Assembly: GCF_004216715.1 (NCBI RefSeq)
Contig: NZ_SGXG01000001.1
Span: 992,001-1,056,000 of the forward strand
Length of the DNA stretch: 64,000 bases
Source of the DNA: Cecembia calidifontis
GTDB lineage: Bacteria; Bacteroidota; Bacteroidia; Cytophagales; Cyclobacteriaceae
Reading direction: 5' to 3'
Notes under the pieces: model-generated
What the model saw: only the letters and a program-made list of their open reading frames with translations
Told to the model about the DNA's origin: nothing
The model's database searches: none
Made by a program: the position numbers and the translations under genes
Shown: positions 1 through 8,468 of the stretch, piece by piece
Numbering within the stretch: position 1 is the first letter of the stretch
Layout: the number at the start of each line of letters is the position of its first letter

Positions 1-328
1 TTCTTTCTTTGATTCCTTTTTCTTTGGTTTTAAGCCATTCAATCAGCTTGGTTTTATCCTTAAGAAGTTCTATTGGGTAATCTGTCCCATAAGCATAAAT
101 GAAAGATCCCCCATCAATAATAATTTGGGGTTTAAATAACTGCCTCAACTCTATGCTAATGGATTCCTCTAAAGTCATTTCACAATTGTAGTACCCAAAC
201 AGCTGTTGAATTAAGTCTATTAATTCATCCCTCTTAAAATTTCGCTGTGAATTATAAAAGGCATCAAATAGGTCATTGTCTATTTTAAAGCCTGTATTTA
301 GTATGTATAGATTTTTTATTTCAGTCAT
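1..328 (-). CDS. Hypothetical protein, C-terminus outside the window
   Basis: The minus strand is open from an ATG at 326-328 to the window edge, giving at least 109 residues beginning MTEIKNLYILNTGF. No domain is recognised. It ends in a lysine-rich stretch. It lies about 80 bp downstream of the AAA ATPase gene on the same strand, so it probably belongs to the same integrative-element module. Function unknown; the true length cannot be seen. Confidence 0.6.
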   Translation of the reverse strand, partial: MTEIKNLYILNTGFKIDNDLFDAFYNSQRNFKRDELIDLIQQLFGYYNCEMTLEESISIELRQLFKPQIIIDGGSFIYAYGTDYPIELLKDKTKLIEWLKTKEKGIKER

Positions 329-411
329 CTTATTTCTGTTTTTAGTAGGTTTTGAACTTAGTTAGTTAGATAAAACCCTATATGGCTAACCAAGTAACTA
401 AGTAAGTCAAG

Positions 412-1563
412 TCAAATATTTATGGTGTAGAATGCTTTTGGACTGTTTTGGTGACCATTCAGAATTATCCAGTTTTTTCTCTTATAATAAGTCCTGAATT
501 GAATGGCTTTTGTCTCCCCAAAATCAAAAACTGTTTTTATACAGTCTTTTAATTCACCACCTTTAACCTGATCCCCAAGGTCTTTGAATATCCCTTTTAA
601 CTTTTCTTTGTGATAGTCATCTGATATGGCATCCGGGGACACTGCTTTTTTCGTGGTGGCCTCCACTTTCTCCCATCCATCCACCAAGACAGGCAGTCCA
701 TTTTCATCCACTGTGAATGCAAAAATTTCGGGTTCCCTGTCCCTGCAAAATTCAGGTTCCACCACTGATATTTTTCTGTCCTGTGGATCTATTGAAACGG
801 ACAAAACGGTTTCTGCTTTATTGACTAATTCAGTCCCCAAATGTCCCCGGGCGTTTTCATCCCTTTTATTCTGATGCAGGACTGTGACAATATGGATGGA
901 CTTGGTTTCTGTCCACTTCAATAAATGGGATGCAGTCTTTGTGGCTTCGTCTTCATCATTGATTGAGTTGACCAAATCCCTGATTCCATCAATGGCCACA
1001 AAACCTATGTCAGGATCTGAATTGATATAAAAGTCAATGATTTCCAGTCTTTCTATGGGTGTAAATTGTCTCAGGCAGTATGCTTCAAAGTTGACAGGGG
1101 TTTCAATCCCAAGAAGTCTGCAAACTCTGTGATAAAACTTTTGGACGTGGTATCTTGATTGCTCCGTATCAAAGAAAACCACCTTTGTTTTATTCTCAGG
1201 CAGACTGCCTTTGAACTTTCCAAATACTGTTTGATTTGCTACTAAGGCAGACAGGAACAAAGAAAGACTGAATGTCTTTTTTGACTTAGCTTTTCCGATT
1301 ATCAAAGAAAAATTCCCCAAGGTTCCTATTATCCCCTCATGATCCCCATCAATGATGGACAGGCAGACAGGCGGTCTTTCTATCTTCTCGTTTGGATCAA
1401 TTTTAGCCATTTTAAGCCATTCTTTGACCTGGGACTTATTGTCTATCGGTTTGGGTTCTTCGGGTTCCTGTGGTGCTGTATTTGGGGTGTTTTGGATTGC
1501 CTCTGCAAGTTGGTTCAAATCTGTGGAGGGGTCTATTTTCACCTCCCTTTTATTCAGTTCCAT
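412..1563 (-). CDS. RecA/DnaB-like AAA ATPase of an integrative element
   Basis: 383 residues. A P-loop-like GKAKSKKT is near residue 91, a Walker B-type strand reads IGFVAIDGIRD, and a sensor-like HIVTVLHQNK follows. This is the arrangement of AAA_25/RepA-like hexameric ATPases that accompany Bacteroidota phage and mobilisable-element replication modules. The N-terminal 60 residues are polar and probably disordered; the C-terminal 70 residues could be a winged-helix DNA-binding part. It overlaps the 3' end of the upstream small gene by 10 bp, so the two are likely co-transcribed. Role in element replication is inferred from the family and from the integrase and HTH gene upstream. Confidence 0.75.
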   Translation of the reverse strand: MELNKREVKIDPSTDLNQLAEAIQNTPNTAPQEPEEPKPIDNKSQVKEWLKMAKIDPNEKIERPPVCLSIIDGDHEGIIGTLGNFSLIIGKAKSKKTFSLSLFLSALVANQTVFGKFKGSLPENKTKVVFFDTEQSRYHVQKFYHRVCRLLGIETPVNFEAYCLRQFTPIERLEIIDFYINSDPDIGFVAIDGIRDLVNSINDEDEATKTASHLLKWTETKSIHIVTVLHQNKRDENARGHLGTELVNKAETVLSVSIDPQDRKISVVEPEFCRDREPEIFAFTVDENGLPVLVDGWEKVEATTKKAVSPDAISDDYHKEKLKGIFKDLGDQVKGGELKDCIKTVFDFGETKAIQFRTYYKRKNWIILNGHQNSPKAFYTINI

Positions 1564-1805
1564 TTGCCTGCCTCCTTTCTGAATGCCTTGAATTCCTCAG
1601 ACTTGAAATATTCATCTATCAAAATATCTGTGGCCTCAAATATTCCCATTTCACCAACTTCACAAAGGATGAATCCAATCAGGTTCTTTCCATGCCAGTA
1701 GTCAAATTTTACCACCTTAGGCAGGACTAAATTCGCCACTGCTTCTATATTGACAATCGTTCCACATGGGGACAGTCTTTGAATTGGTATCTTAAAAGTT
1801 TTCAT
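1554..1805 (-). CDS. Small hypothetical protein of the integrative element
   Basis: 83 residues starting MKTFKIPIQRLSPCGTI. No recognised domain, membrane segment or signal peptide. The stop overlaps the start of the AAA ATPase gene, which supports translation as part of the same operon. Bacteroidota elements often place an uncharacterised small protein here; no function is proposed. Confidence 0.55.
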   Translation of the reverse strand: MKTFKIPIQRLSPCGTIVNIEAVANLVLPKVVKFDYWHGKNLIGFILCEVGEMGIFEATDILIDEYFKSEEFKAFRKEAGKWN

Positions 1806-1893
1806 CCGGTGCAGGCCTCCACCCCTGTAAAAAATAAGATTTCAATGTTTTGACTAAATAGGTGTCCGAAATAATAGGTATATTTGAATACTG

Positions 1894-1912
1894 CTTTTGA
1901 TTCGATACCTAA
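1894..1912 (-). repeat. 19-bp direct repeat, copy 1
   Basis: CTTTTGATTCGATACCTAA, identical to 4258-4276. This copy lies 88 bp upstream of the 83-residue gene start; the other lies 9 bp upstream of the integrase start. Both are in the same orientation relative to a minus-strand gene. It may be a regulator or integrase arm-type binding site. Confidence 0.6.
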
Positions 1913-1958
1913 GGCGGTGCGGGCATTGTTCGGATCTGATCCGGGCAGTGCCTTTTTT
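1911..1958 (+). terminator. Hairpin followed by a T-run (terminator-like)
   Basis: Outer arms AAGGCGGTGC and GCAGTGCCTT (8 of 10 pair), inner arms CGGATC and GATCCG, then six T on the plus strand. It reads as a plus-strand intrinsic terminator although no plus-strand gene precedes it. It could instead be a structured leader of the minus-strand gene. Confidence 0.4.
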
Positions 1959-1975
1959 GTGATGGCTCCCATGGA

Positions 1976-2263
1976 TCAGTATTTTACAGTTTGGGTTTTA
2001 TACAGTGATGCTTCTATTTCGCTGTCCTTATACAGGACACGTCCACCAATAAGATAAGACTGTATTAGTCCCCTTTTAGTCCAGTCATTCAGGGTGACAA
2101 GACTGATTTTAAGTTTGTCTGCTGTTTCTTTTCGGGTTAACAGTTTTTCACTTGGTGGGGTGGAGGCTTGAATTTTGATATTTTTGACTGCCTCAGTCAC
2201 TGCATTGTTAATGATCCCTGTAAGTTGCTCAGGGGTGTAGGTAGTTAAAATTAGATTGTCCAT
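1976..2263 (-). CDS. MerR/excisionase-type HTH protein
   Basis: 95 residues. The C-terminal half carries a helix-turn-helix of the HTH_17 type: LTRKETADKLKIS, then VTLNDWTKRGLI, then a wing-like GGRVLYKDSEIEASL. Proteins of this size next to a tyrosine integrase usually act as recombination directionality factors or element regulators in Bacteroidota. It sits between the unknown 201-residue gene and the ATPase gene, all on the minus strand. Excisionase function is inferred from family and position. Confidence 0.75.
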   Translation of the reverse strand: MDNLILTTYTPEQLTGIINNAVTEAVKNIKIQASTPPSEKLLTRKETADKLKISLVTLNDWTKRGLIQSYLIGGRVLYKDSEIEASLYKTQTVKY

Positions 2264-2318
2264 ATCCTTTGAATTTGTTTTGTTTATTCAAAGGTGACAG
2301 GGGGATAAGGCAGGGGGA

Positions 2319-2924
2319 TTAAAGAATATCCCCCTTTTTTATCTTATTTATTAATTCCTTTGCCCTGCTTTTATGGCCATCTGAAAAATACTTGGGTTCA
2401 CCGTTTTTTATGCCTTTTGCAGTCCTTGGGATGGTGCCTAATATGTATGCTAAAATTTGCTCTTTCTGCTTTTCAGATAGGTTTTTGAATTGATCTGATT
2501 CATTAAAAAATTCATTCAGGATGGAATATCTAACTGCTATTGGTTCCCCTCTTTCGGTTTTCTCCACTTCTATTTTTTCGGGGATTAATTCTTTGGTATA
2601 ACTTTCTGCCCATTCAAAAATGATGCTTTCATCTTTCATTTTTTCTGTCAGGTCATCCCAAGTCAGTTCATTAATTTCATCCCTATATTTTTCTACATAC
2701 CATTCATAAAAGACTTTCTGCCAGTCCCTTGGTAATACCAATTTTCTGCTTTTCAGGATATGTTTGACTGTCTTAAATGTCTTTTTGAATTCCTTTTGGT
2801 TTTTATCATTGTAGGCAGTCATCCTGTCTCTTAATTTTTGGAATGATTCCTTTAATTCAGGGGTAATTTGATTTTTAAACTTTTCCCTGATTTCCTGTAT
2901 TTCTTTGTCTTCCATATTATCCAA
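2319..2924 (-). CDS. Hypothetical charged helical protein
   Basis: 201 residues, very rich in K and E and predicted mostly helical from its heptad-like N-terminal 60 residues. No recognised domain. The start overlaps the integrase stop by 8 bp, so it is translationally coupled to the integrase. It may be an accessory protein of the element; function unknown. Confidence 0.6.
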   Translation of the reverse strand: MDNMEDKEIQEIREKFKNQITPELKESFQKLRDRMTAYNDKNQKEFKKTFKTVKHILKSRKLVLPRDWQKVFYEWYVEKYRDEINELTWDDLTEKMKDESIIFEWAESYTKELIPEKIEVEKTERGEPIAVRYSILNEFFNESDQFKNLSEKQKEQILAYILGTIPRTAKGIKNGEPKYFSDGHKSRAKELINKIKKGDIL

Positions 2925-4248
2925 CTTTTAAGGCTGTTTTTCTCCAGTGATCCAATAACTGCTTTGCGTTTTCCTCAGGGGTGACTTTGATGTATAGCAA
3001 AAAGGCTTTTTCTGTCCTGTGGCCTGTGATCTTCATCAAACTGATGGCAGGGAATCCACTTTTATAAACGTTGGTGGCAAAGGATCTGCGGGCGGTGTGT
3101 GTGGTGACAAGTTCCCATTTTTCCTGTCTTGTGATGGCTTTCAGGCCTCCTTTGATGCGTTCCACCTCCACCGGGGTTTTAAGGCAGTCCACCTGTTTTG
3201 CAATGTCTTTCAGATAGGCATTCATTTTTTGGTTGGATATGGCAGGGGGCAGACTGTTTGGATATACCCCATCATATTTGGCCATGATTTTCCTAACCAT
3301 GGAATGAATGGGGATAATGACTTTTTCCCCTGTCTTGAATGTTTTTATTTCCAAATATTCATCTTTGATATTCTCAGGTCTGATGGCTGTAAAATCTGAA
3401 AACCTTAATCCAGTCCAACATCCTACTATAAACAAGTCCCGGACACGTTCCAAATGCGGGGTGGATCTTAAATCCAGTTCCATGATCTGATTAATTTCAT
3501 CCTCATTCAGATAAATGGAAAATCCGGGTGTATTGTGTGCTTTGAATTTCTGAAAAGCCATATTTCTGTTATATCCATTCTCTGTGGCATAGGCTAAAAA
3601 AGTCTTAATAACTTGGATATACTTTCCTATGGTGTTGACTGTGTAACTTGGTTTGATAATTACCTTTTTACCATTGACAGTCTTGGAAATTTCTTTATTC
3701 AAGTAGGTGACAAACTTGGTATAAAAGTTTTTGTCAATGGTGTCAAATGTCAGGTGATAGGATTTCCCGAACTTTTCCAAGGTGTCATAAACAGTATTGT
3801 ATTTTTGGATAGATCTTTTATCAAATCTTTTTCCTGATGCTGTCAGGCGGGTTCCCTCTTTGGCCTCTTGGATATATCTGTCAAACAGTTCCATGAAAGT
3901 TGGCATCCTGTCAGGATCTTCTTTTTCTGCCTCAGGGATTTCTTTTAAAACTTCATCCAGTTTGGTTTTTAATTCAATGGTGGAGGGGATGCGGTTTAAA
4001 TCTGCCTCCATTCCCATCAAAGTTTTTTCTGCTTCACCTTTGATGAATTTCAATCTGTCATTGAATTTTTTAGCGTTGGGGAATTCCTTGACAAGTCTTG
4101 CAAGTTGGCTGTCTTCATTCCAAAACTTGGGATGGATGCTTTTCCCGGTGGAGTATTTCAGGCGGTGGCCATGATAACTGATAAACAATAAAACAGGGGT
4201 GTCCCCATCTTTGGATTTCTCCCTAAGGTAGTAATTAAAGTTTGCCAT
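2917..4248 (-). CDS. Tyrosine recombinase/integrase of the integrative element
   Basis: 443 residues. N-terminal arm-binding domain (about 1-110), SAM-like core-binding domain (about 115-230, with KRSIQKYNTVYDTLEKFGK), then the catalytic domain: active-site Arg in GCWTGLRFSDF, H-x-x-R in HTARRSFATN, His in ITGHRTEK and the nucleophile Tyr in AFLLYIKV. The length and arrangement match the Bacteroidota integrases of conjugative and mobilisable elements. It is distinct from the array recombinase at 12179. The gene starts at the edge of the element module, next to a 19-bp repeat at 4258, so the element end (att) probably lies shortly beyond 4276. Confidence 0.9.
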   Translation of the reverse strand: MANFNYYLREKSKDGDTPVLLFISYHGHRLKYSTGKSIHPKFWNEDSQLARLVKEFPNAKKFNDRLKFIKGEAEKTLMGMEADLNRIPSTIELKTKLDEVLKEIPEAEKEDPDRMPTFMELFDRYIQEAKEGTRLTASGKRFDKRSIQKYNTVYDTLEKFGKSYHLTFDTIDKNFYTKFVTYLNKEISKTVNGKKVIIKPSYTVNTIGKYIQVIKTFLAYATENGYNRNMAFQKFKAHNTPGFSIYLNEDEINQIMELDLRSTPHLERVRDLFIVGCWTGLRFSDFTAIRPENIKDEYLEIKTFKTGEKVIIPIHSMVRKIMAKYDGVYPNSLPPAISNQKMNAYLKDIAKQVDCLKTPVEVERIKGGLKAITRQEKWELVTTHTARRSFATNVYKSGFPAISLMKITGHRTEKAFLLYIKVTPEENAKQLLDHWRKTALKVG

Positions 4249-4257
4249 GATTTCTGT

Positions 4258-4276
4258 CTTTTGATTCGATACCTAA
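4258..4276 (-). repeat. 19-bp direct repeat, copy 2
   Basis: Identical to 1894-1912. It lies immediately 5' of the integrase gene and could be an integrase or Xis-like protein binding site that links expression of the two transcription units. Confidence 0.6.
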
Positions 4277-4925
4277 ATATACGAAAAATAAAATCGGGGG
4301 ACACTTTGGGGGACACTTTTCATTAATCTGATTTACTTTTTTCTAACCTTATTTAATTAGGTGAAAATGTAAATACTTGAAAATCAATGCACATAGATTA
4401 AATGCTATTTAATTAAAAAAGGGGGTATGTAGCCCTGTCGAGGCTATATAAACGTCGCTTCGCTCCGGCCTTGACAGGTCTCCTTACTTGGGCTCTAGGG
4501 CATTTAAGAGGATTGAAAATAAAAGAAAAAACAAAGAAAAAAGTGTCAAGTAAAATCAGGACGTGACAAAAAGTATTCAAAGTCCTGAAAGGCCATCGGT
4601 GGATAGCCTTGGATAAGACCTTGGAGGAGAAATATTCATCAATCCTAAAGGAGTTGAATTACCTGATCATCATCCCTTTGTTAATCAAACCCTATCAAAT
4701 GGAAATTAGAATGGAAATAAGGTAGAAATAGAATTTCCCTATCCTGCTTAACTATTCCATAAGTAACTAATCCTTATTTACCCATTAAACCAATCAACCC
4801 AATCTCTAAAGAAACTTATTTCGACAAATACAGGATCTGAACTTATTTTTAAATATTAAATTTTAGTATTTCAGTTTTCGCAGAATTTTATTTCTTATCT
4901 ACTTTTTAATCAGGAAATTACAATA
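4277..4925. other. Gene-poor interval between the element and the fad cluster
   Basis: No plausible coding frame. It contains one imperfect inverted repeat (arms 4435-4445 CCTGTCGAGGC and 4469-4479 GCCTTGACAGG, 10 of 11 pairs) enclosing a GC-rich segment. The rest is A+T-rich. The right boundary of the integrative element should lie here, but no tRNA remnant or clear att core was found. Confidence 0.5.
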
Positions 4926-4968
4926 TTATGCATGCATAACTTTTTTTGAAAATAGTATGCATGCATAC
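4926..4968. promoter_or_regulatory. Paired palindromic operator of the MarR regulator
   Basis: Two perfect 14-bp palindromes, TTATGCATGCATAA (4926-4939) and GTATGCATGCATAC (4955-4968), with centres 29 bp apart, just upstream of the marR-type gene. Both share the core TATGCATGCATA. Autoregulation by the adjacent MarR protein is inferred from this position and symmetry. Confidence 0.7.
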
Positions 4969-5008
4969 AATCTTTTTCTTAAATTGTGCGTATCATTTTT
5001 GAAAACCT

Positions 5009-5485
5009 ATGAAACGCGAAGAAACAGTCGATTACCATATCAAGAGTGCCTGGCATGCCATATCGCGTATGTACAACCAAAAGGCTGCGCAGCATGATTT
5101 TACCACTGCCATCGGTTTCGTGCTGATCAATATCAACTCTAAGGAGGGAACTCCTGCGACCAAAATAGCTCCGCTGATGGGGCTTGAAGCGCGCAGCCTT
5201 ACAAGGATGTTGAAGACCATGGAAGAGAAGGGTTTGATATACCGTAAACCCGATCCCATAGATAAGCGCTCCGTAAGGATTTTCCTTACCCCCCCAGGAA
5301 AGCGGAAAAAGGAAATATCTGTGCAGACCATCAAAGAATTCAATCTTATGGTGAGAGAACAGGTGACAGAAGAGGAATTGGAGGTGTTTTTCCGAGTATT
5401 CCAGAAAATCAACACCGTGATAGAAAATTTGCAATCCGAAACAATACATCCAAATACGTACAACGATGAGTTGTACGGACTTTAA
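5009..5485 (+). CDS. MarR-family regulator of the fatty-acid oxidation cluster
   Basis: 158 residues with a MarR winged helix. The recognition region is TPATKIAPLMGLEARSLTRM, followed by LKTMEEKGLIYRK and the wing DPIDKRSVRIFLTPPGKRK. MarR dimers often sense acyl-CoA or phenolic ligands. The gene is followed 19 bp later by fadN and preceded by two matching palindromes, so it likely represses itself and the fad genes. The ligand is not visible from sequence; acyl-CoA is an inference from context. Confidence 0.85.
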   Translation: MKREETVDYHIKSAWHAISRMYNQKAAQHDFTTAIGFVLININSKEGTPATKIAPLMGLEARSLTRMLKTMEEKGLIYRKPDPIDKRSVRIFLTPPGKRKKEISVQTIKEFNLMVREQVTEEELEVFFRVFQKINTVIENLQSETIHPNTYNDELYGL

Positions 5486-5504
5486 AAAAACCAAAATACA
5501 TTTT

Positions 5505-7913
5505 ATGATGAAAAGATCCATTAAAAAAGTAGCCGTATTAGGTTCGGGGGTCATGGGTTCAAGAATCGCCTGCCATTTTGCCAATATCGGCGTGCAGGTC
5601 CTGCTCTTGGATATCGCACCGTCCGAACTCAATGAGGAGGAAATGAAGAAGGGCTTAAGTCTGACGGATAAGACGGTCAAAAACCGAATCGTCAACACTG
5701 CCCTGCAAAACACGCTGAAGGCAAAGCCGGCATCCCTCTATGATGCTTCTTCCGTTTCCAGAATTACTGTTGGAAATTTTGATGATGATCTGCCCAAAAT
5801 CAAAGATTATGATTGGGTGATCGAAGTGGTAGTAGAGCGATTGGACATCAAAAAATCCCTTTTTGATAAAGTGGAGCAGTACCGCAAGCCAGGTACGCTG
5901 ATCACTTCAAATACCTCAGGTATTCCTATGCACCTCATGTGCGATGGAAGATCTGAAGATTTTCAATTGCATTTTGCAGGCACCCACTTTTTCAACCCGC
6001 CAAGATACCTCCGATTATTGGAAATCATCCCTGGTCCCAAAACCAAACCCGAAATTGTGGATTTTTTGATGGATTATGGGGATAGATTCTTGGGTAAAGA
6101 AACAGTATTGTGTAAAGATACCCCCGCATTTATAGCCAACCGCATTGGTGTTTATGCGATTATTTCCGGTATGCATGCCATTGAAAAAATGGGTATGGGC
6201 GTCTCTGAAGTAGATAAATTGACAGGTACGGTAATTGGTCGGGCCAAATCCGCTACTTTCCGAACCATGGATGTGGTGGGTCTGGATACCACCGTAAATG
6301 TGGCCAATAACCTTTACAAGACCCTTACCCATGACGAATCCAGAGATAAATTCCAGTTGCCAAACATCGTGAAAGTGCTCTATGACAATAAATGGTGGGG
6401 CGACAAAACCGGACAAGGTTACTTCAAGATGATCCGTCACAAGGATGGCAGCAAAGAACTGAAGGAACTAGATCTGAAAACGTTTGAATATAAGGATGCT
6501 GAAAAGCCAAAATTCAAGGCTTTGGAAGCTTCTAAAGAAATTGATGACCTCAAGCAGCGCATCAAGTTTCTGGTGAATTTTGATGACAGGGCCGGTGAAT
6601 TCTACAGGACATCTTTTTATGACCTGTTCAAATATGTGTCCCACAGGATTCCGGAAATATCAGATGAACTTTACAGAATTGACCAGGCAGTTTCTGCGGG
6701 TTTCGGATGGGAATTGGGTCCTTTCGAAACTTGGGATGTCCTGGGCGTAAAGGAAACGGTGGAGAAAATGGAAGCTGCGGGAGAAAAAGCCGCCGCATGG
6801 GTACATGAGATGCTGGCTGCGGGCCATGGGAGTTTTTACAAAGTTGAAGGCGGTCAGAGAAAATATTATGACATTCCAAGTAAATCCTATCAGGCTATCC
6901 CTGGTACGGAGGAATTCATCATCCTGGATACGCTGAAGGCAGCCAATAAAAAAGTATGGGGCAATGCAGGTACGACCCTCTATGACATAGGGGATGATGT
7001 ACTAGGTCTGGAATTCCATACGAAGATGAACTCCATCGGTCAGGAGGTGATCGAAGGCATCAATACTGCAATCAGTATGGCGGAAAAATCCTACAAAGGA
7101 CTGGTAATTGGTAATGAGGGAGCCAATTTCTCCGCAGGCGCCAACCTCGCCATGCTGTTTATGTTTGCGGGAGATCAGGAATTTGATGAAATCAACCTGA
7201 TGATTGCTACTTTCCAAAATACCATGATGCGCGCAAGGTATTCTTCCATTCCTGTGGTAGTAGCTCCGCACAATATGGCCCTGGGCGGTGGCTGCGAACT
7301 TTCCCTACATGCCGATGCGGTACAGGCCCATGCCGAACTGTATATGGGTCTGGTGGAATTTGGCGTAGGTTTGATCCCTGCCGGAGGAGGTACCAAAGAG
7401 ATGACCCTCAGATTCTCCAATGAAATCAAAGCCGGTGACGTGGAGCTGAACAGGTTACAGGAGTATTTTATGAATATCGCTACTGCCAAAGTATCCACTT
7501 CCGCTGCCGAAGCAAGAGGCTTAGGTTACTTGCAGCCAAAGGACTCCATTACCCTGAACCGCAAGCGCCTTTTGGCCGATGCTAAGGCAAAGGTCTTGTC
7601 CCTTTATGATGCAGGATACACGCAGCCTTTGCAGCAGACCAATATCAAAGTTTTGGGCAAATCATCATTGGCCTTGTTCGAAGCAGGTATCACGGGCATG
7701 TTGTACGGCAATTATATTTCCGAGCATGATGCCAAGATTGCCAGAAAACTGGCCTGGGTGATGTCCGGGGGTGATTTTTCTTCCCCTACAGAAGTCAGCG
7801 AACAATACTTGCTTGATCTGGAGCGCGAAGCCTTCCTGAGCTTAACCGGCGAGAAGAAGACTTTGGAGAGGATACATAGTATTCTGTTTAAGGGAAAACC
7901 GTTGAGAAATTAG
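5505..7913 (+). CDS. fadN: 3-hydroxyacyl-CoA dehydrogenase / enoyl-CoA hydratase fusion
   Basis: About 802 residues. The N-terminal Rossmann domain has KKVAVLGSGVMGSRIACHF (GxGxxG). A 3HCDH C-terminal domain follows, and a crotonase domain occupies the last third, with an oxyanion-hole region NFSAGANLAM and GGGCELSLHADAV. The dehydrogenase-then-hydratase order matches Bacillus FadN rather than E. coli FadB. It catalyses hydration and NAD-dependent oxidation in beta-oxidation. The start is placed at ATG 5505 (or 5508), because the longer frame from 5466 would overlap the regulator and adds residues before the Rossmann strand. It precedes the thiolase and acyl-CoA dehydrogenase genes. Confidence 0.92.
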   Translation: MMKRSIKKVAVLGSGVMGSRIACHFANIGVQVLLLDIAPSELNEEEMKKGLSLTDKTVKNRIVNTALQNTLKAKPASLYDASSVSRITVGNFDDDLPKIKDYDWVIEVVVERLDIKKSLFDKVEQYRKPGTLITSNTSGIPMHLMCDGRSEDFQLHFAGTHFFNPPRYLRLLEIIPGPKTKPEIVDFLMDYGDRFLGKETVLCKDTPAFIANRIGVYAIISGMHAIEKMGMGVSEVDKLTGTVIGRAKSATFRTMDVVGLDTTVNVANNLYKTLTHDESRDKFQLPNIVKVLYDNKWWGDKTGQGYFKMIRHKDGSKELKELDLKTFEYKDAEKPKFKALEASKEIDDLKQRIKFLVNFDDRAGEFYRTSFYDLFKYVSHRIPEISDELYRIDQAVSAGFGWELGPFETWDVLGVKETVEKMEAAGEKAAAWVHEMLAAGHGSFYKVEGGQRKYYDIPSKSYQAIPGTEEFIILDTLKAANKKVWGNAGTTLYDIGDDVLGLEFHTKMNSIGQEVIEGINTAISMAEKSYKGLVIGNEGANFSAGANLAMLFMFAGDQEFDEINLMIATFQNTMMRARYSSIPVVVAPHNMALGGGCELSLHADAVQAHAELYMGLVEFGVGLIPAGGGTKEMTLRFSNEIKAGDVELNRLQEYFMNIATAKVSTSAAEARGLGYLQPKDSITLNRKRLLADAKAKVLSLYDAGYTQPLQQTNIKVLGKSSLALFEAGITGMLYGNYISEHDAKIARKLAWVMSGGDFSSPTEVSEQYLLDLEREAFLSLTGEKKTLERIHSILFKGKPLRN

Positions 7914-7970
7914 AAGCGAGAGACGAGAGACGAGAAGCAAGAGACGAGAAGCAAGAGATGAGACTTTAGA
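7914..7970. repeat. Purine-rich low-complexity repeats, left flank of four-helix-bundle unit 1
   Basis: Tandem variants of GAGACGAGAAGCAAGA right after the fadN stop. The other flank of the unit (about 8380-8412) carries the inverse motif TCTCGCTTCTC. The four-helix-bundle gene is thus bracketed by imperfect inverted repeats, as in IVS-like insertions. Confidence 0.6.
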
Positions 7971-7998
7971 GAGTTAAGAACTAGAAAATCGAAAAGAT

Positions 7999-8370
7999 AT
8001 GAAGCTGAGACATAATTTTAAAAACCTTAATGTTTGGAATAAGGCAGTTGATTTGGCTGTAAAAATTTATGAAACCCCAGCTTTATTTCCTTCAGAAGAA
8101 AAGTTTGGTATGACTTCCCAAATGAGAAGGTCCAGTGTTTCTATTCCTTTCAATATCGCTGAGGGAACTGCTCGAAATACTTCAAAGGCTTTTACAAATT
8201 GTCTCGATATCAGTCTCGGAGAAAGCTTTGAACTCGAAACGCAAACAATTATCGCAAGAAGGGTGGGATTATTGAACCAACATGATTTTGAGTCTATCAA
8301 TCAGGATCTCGATGAAATCCAAAAAATGATCATCGGTCTCAAAACAAACGTGGAATCGAATCCCTACTAG
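7999..8370 (+). CDS. Four-helix-bundle protein (S23/IVS family)
   Basis: 123 residues starting MKLRHNFKNLNVWNKAVDLA. It shows the family hallmarks: an N-terminal LxVWxKAxxLxxxIY helix, TSQMRRSSVSIPFNIAEG, and the helix with ELETQ. These small pentameric proteins were first seen in 23S rRNA intervening sequences and occur singly in Bacteroidota intergenic regions; their role is unknown. It lies between fadN and fadA, flanked by inverted low-complexity repeats, so it looks like an insertion into the operon rather than a beta-oxidation gene. Confidence 0.85.
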   Translation: MKLRHNFKNLNVWNKAVDLAVKIYETPALFPSEEKFGMTSQMRRSSVSIPFNIAEGTARNTSKAFTNCLDISLGESFELETQTIIARRVGLLNQHDFESINQDLDEIQKMIIGLKTNVESNPY

Positions 8371-8379
8371 AATCGAGTC

Positions 8380-8412
8380 TAGCCTCTCGAATCTAGTTTC
8401 TCGCTTCTCTTT
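8380..8412. repeat. Right flank repeats of four-helix-bundle unit 1
   Basis: Contains GTCTAGCCTCTCGAATCTAG and TCTCGCTTCTC, the inverse of the GAGAAGC/GAGACGAG motifs at 7914-7965. Confidence 0.5.
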
Positions 8413-8468
8413 CGCATAAAGGGCAAGTATCAAAGAAATGAAAAAATAACTCAAAAAGAAACCAATAC

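Noticed and set aside
4277..4925. tRNA gene or remnant as attachment site of the integrative element
   Set aside because: No cloverleaf or 3' tRNA fragment could be recognised.
4979..5713. Long minus-strand frame over the MarR gene
   Set aside because: Shadow: the plus strand encodes a well-formed MarR protein and the fadN start.
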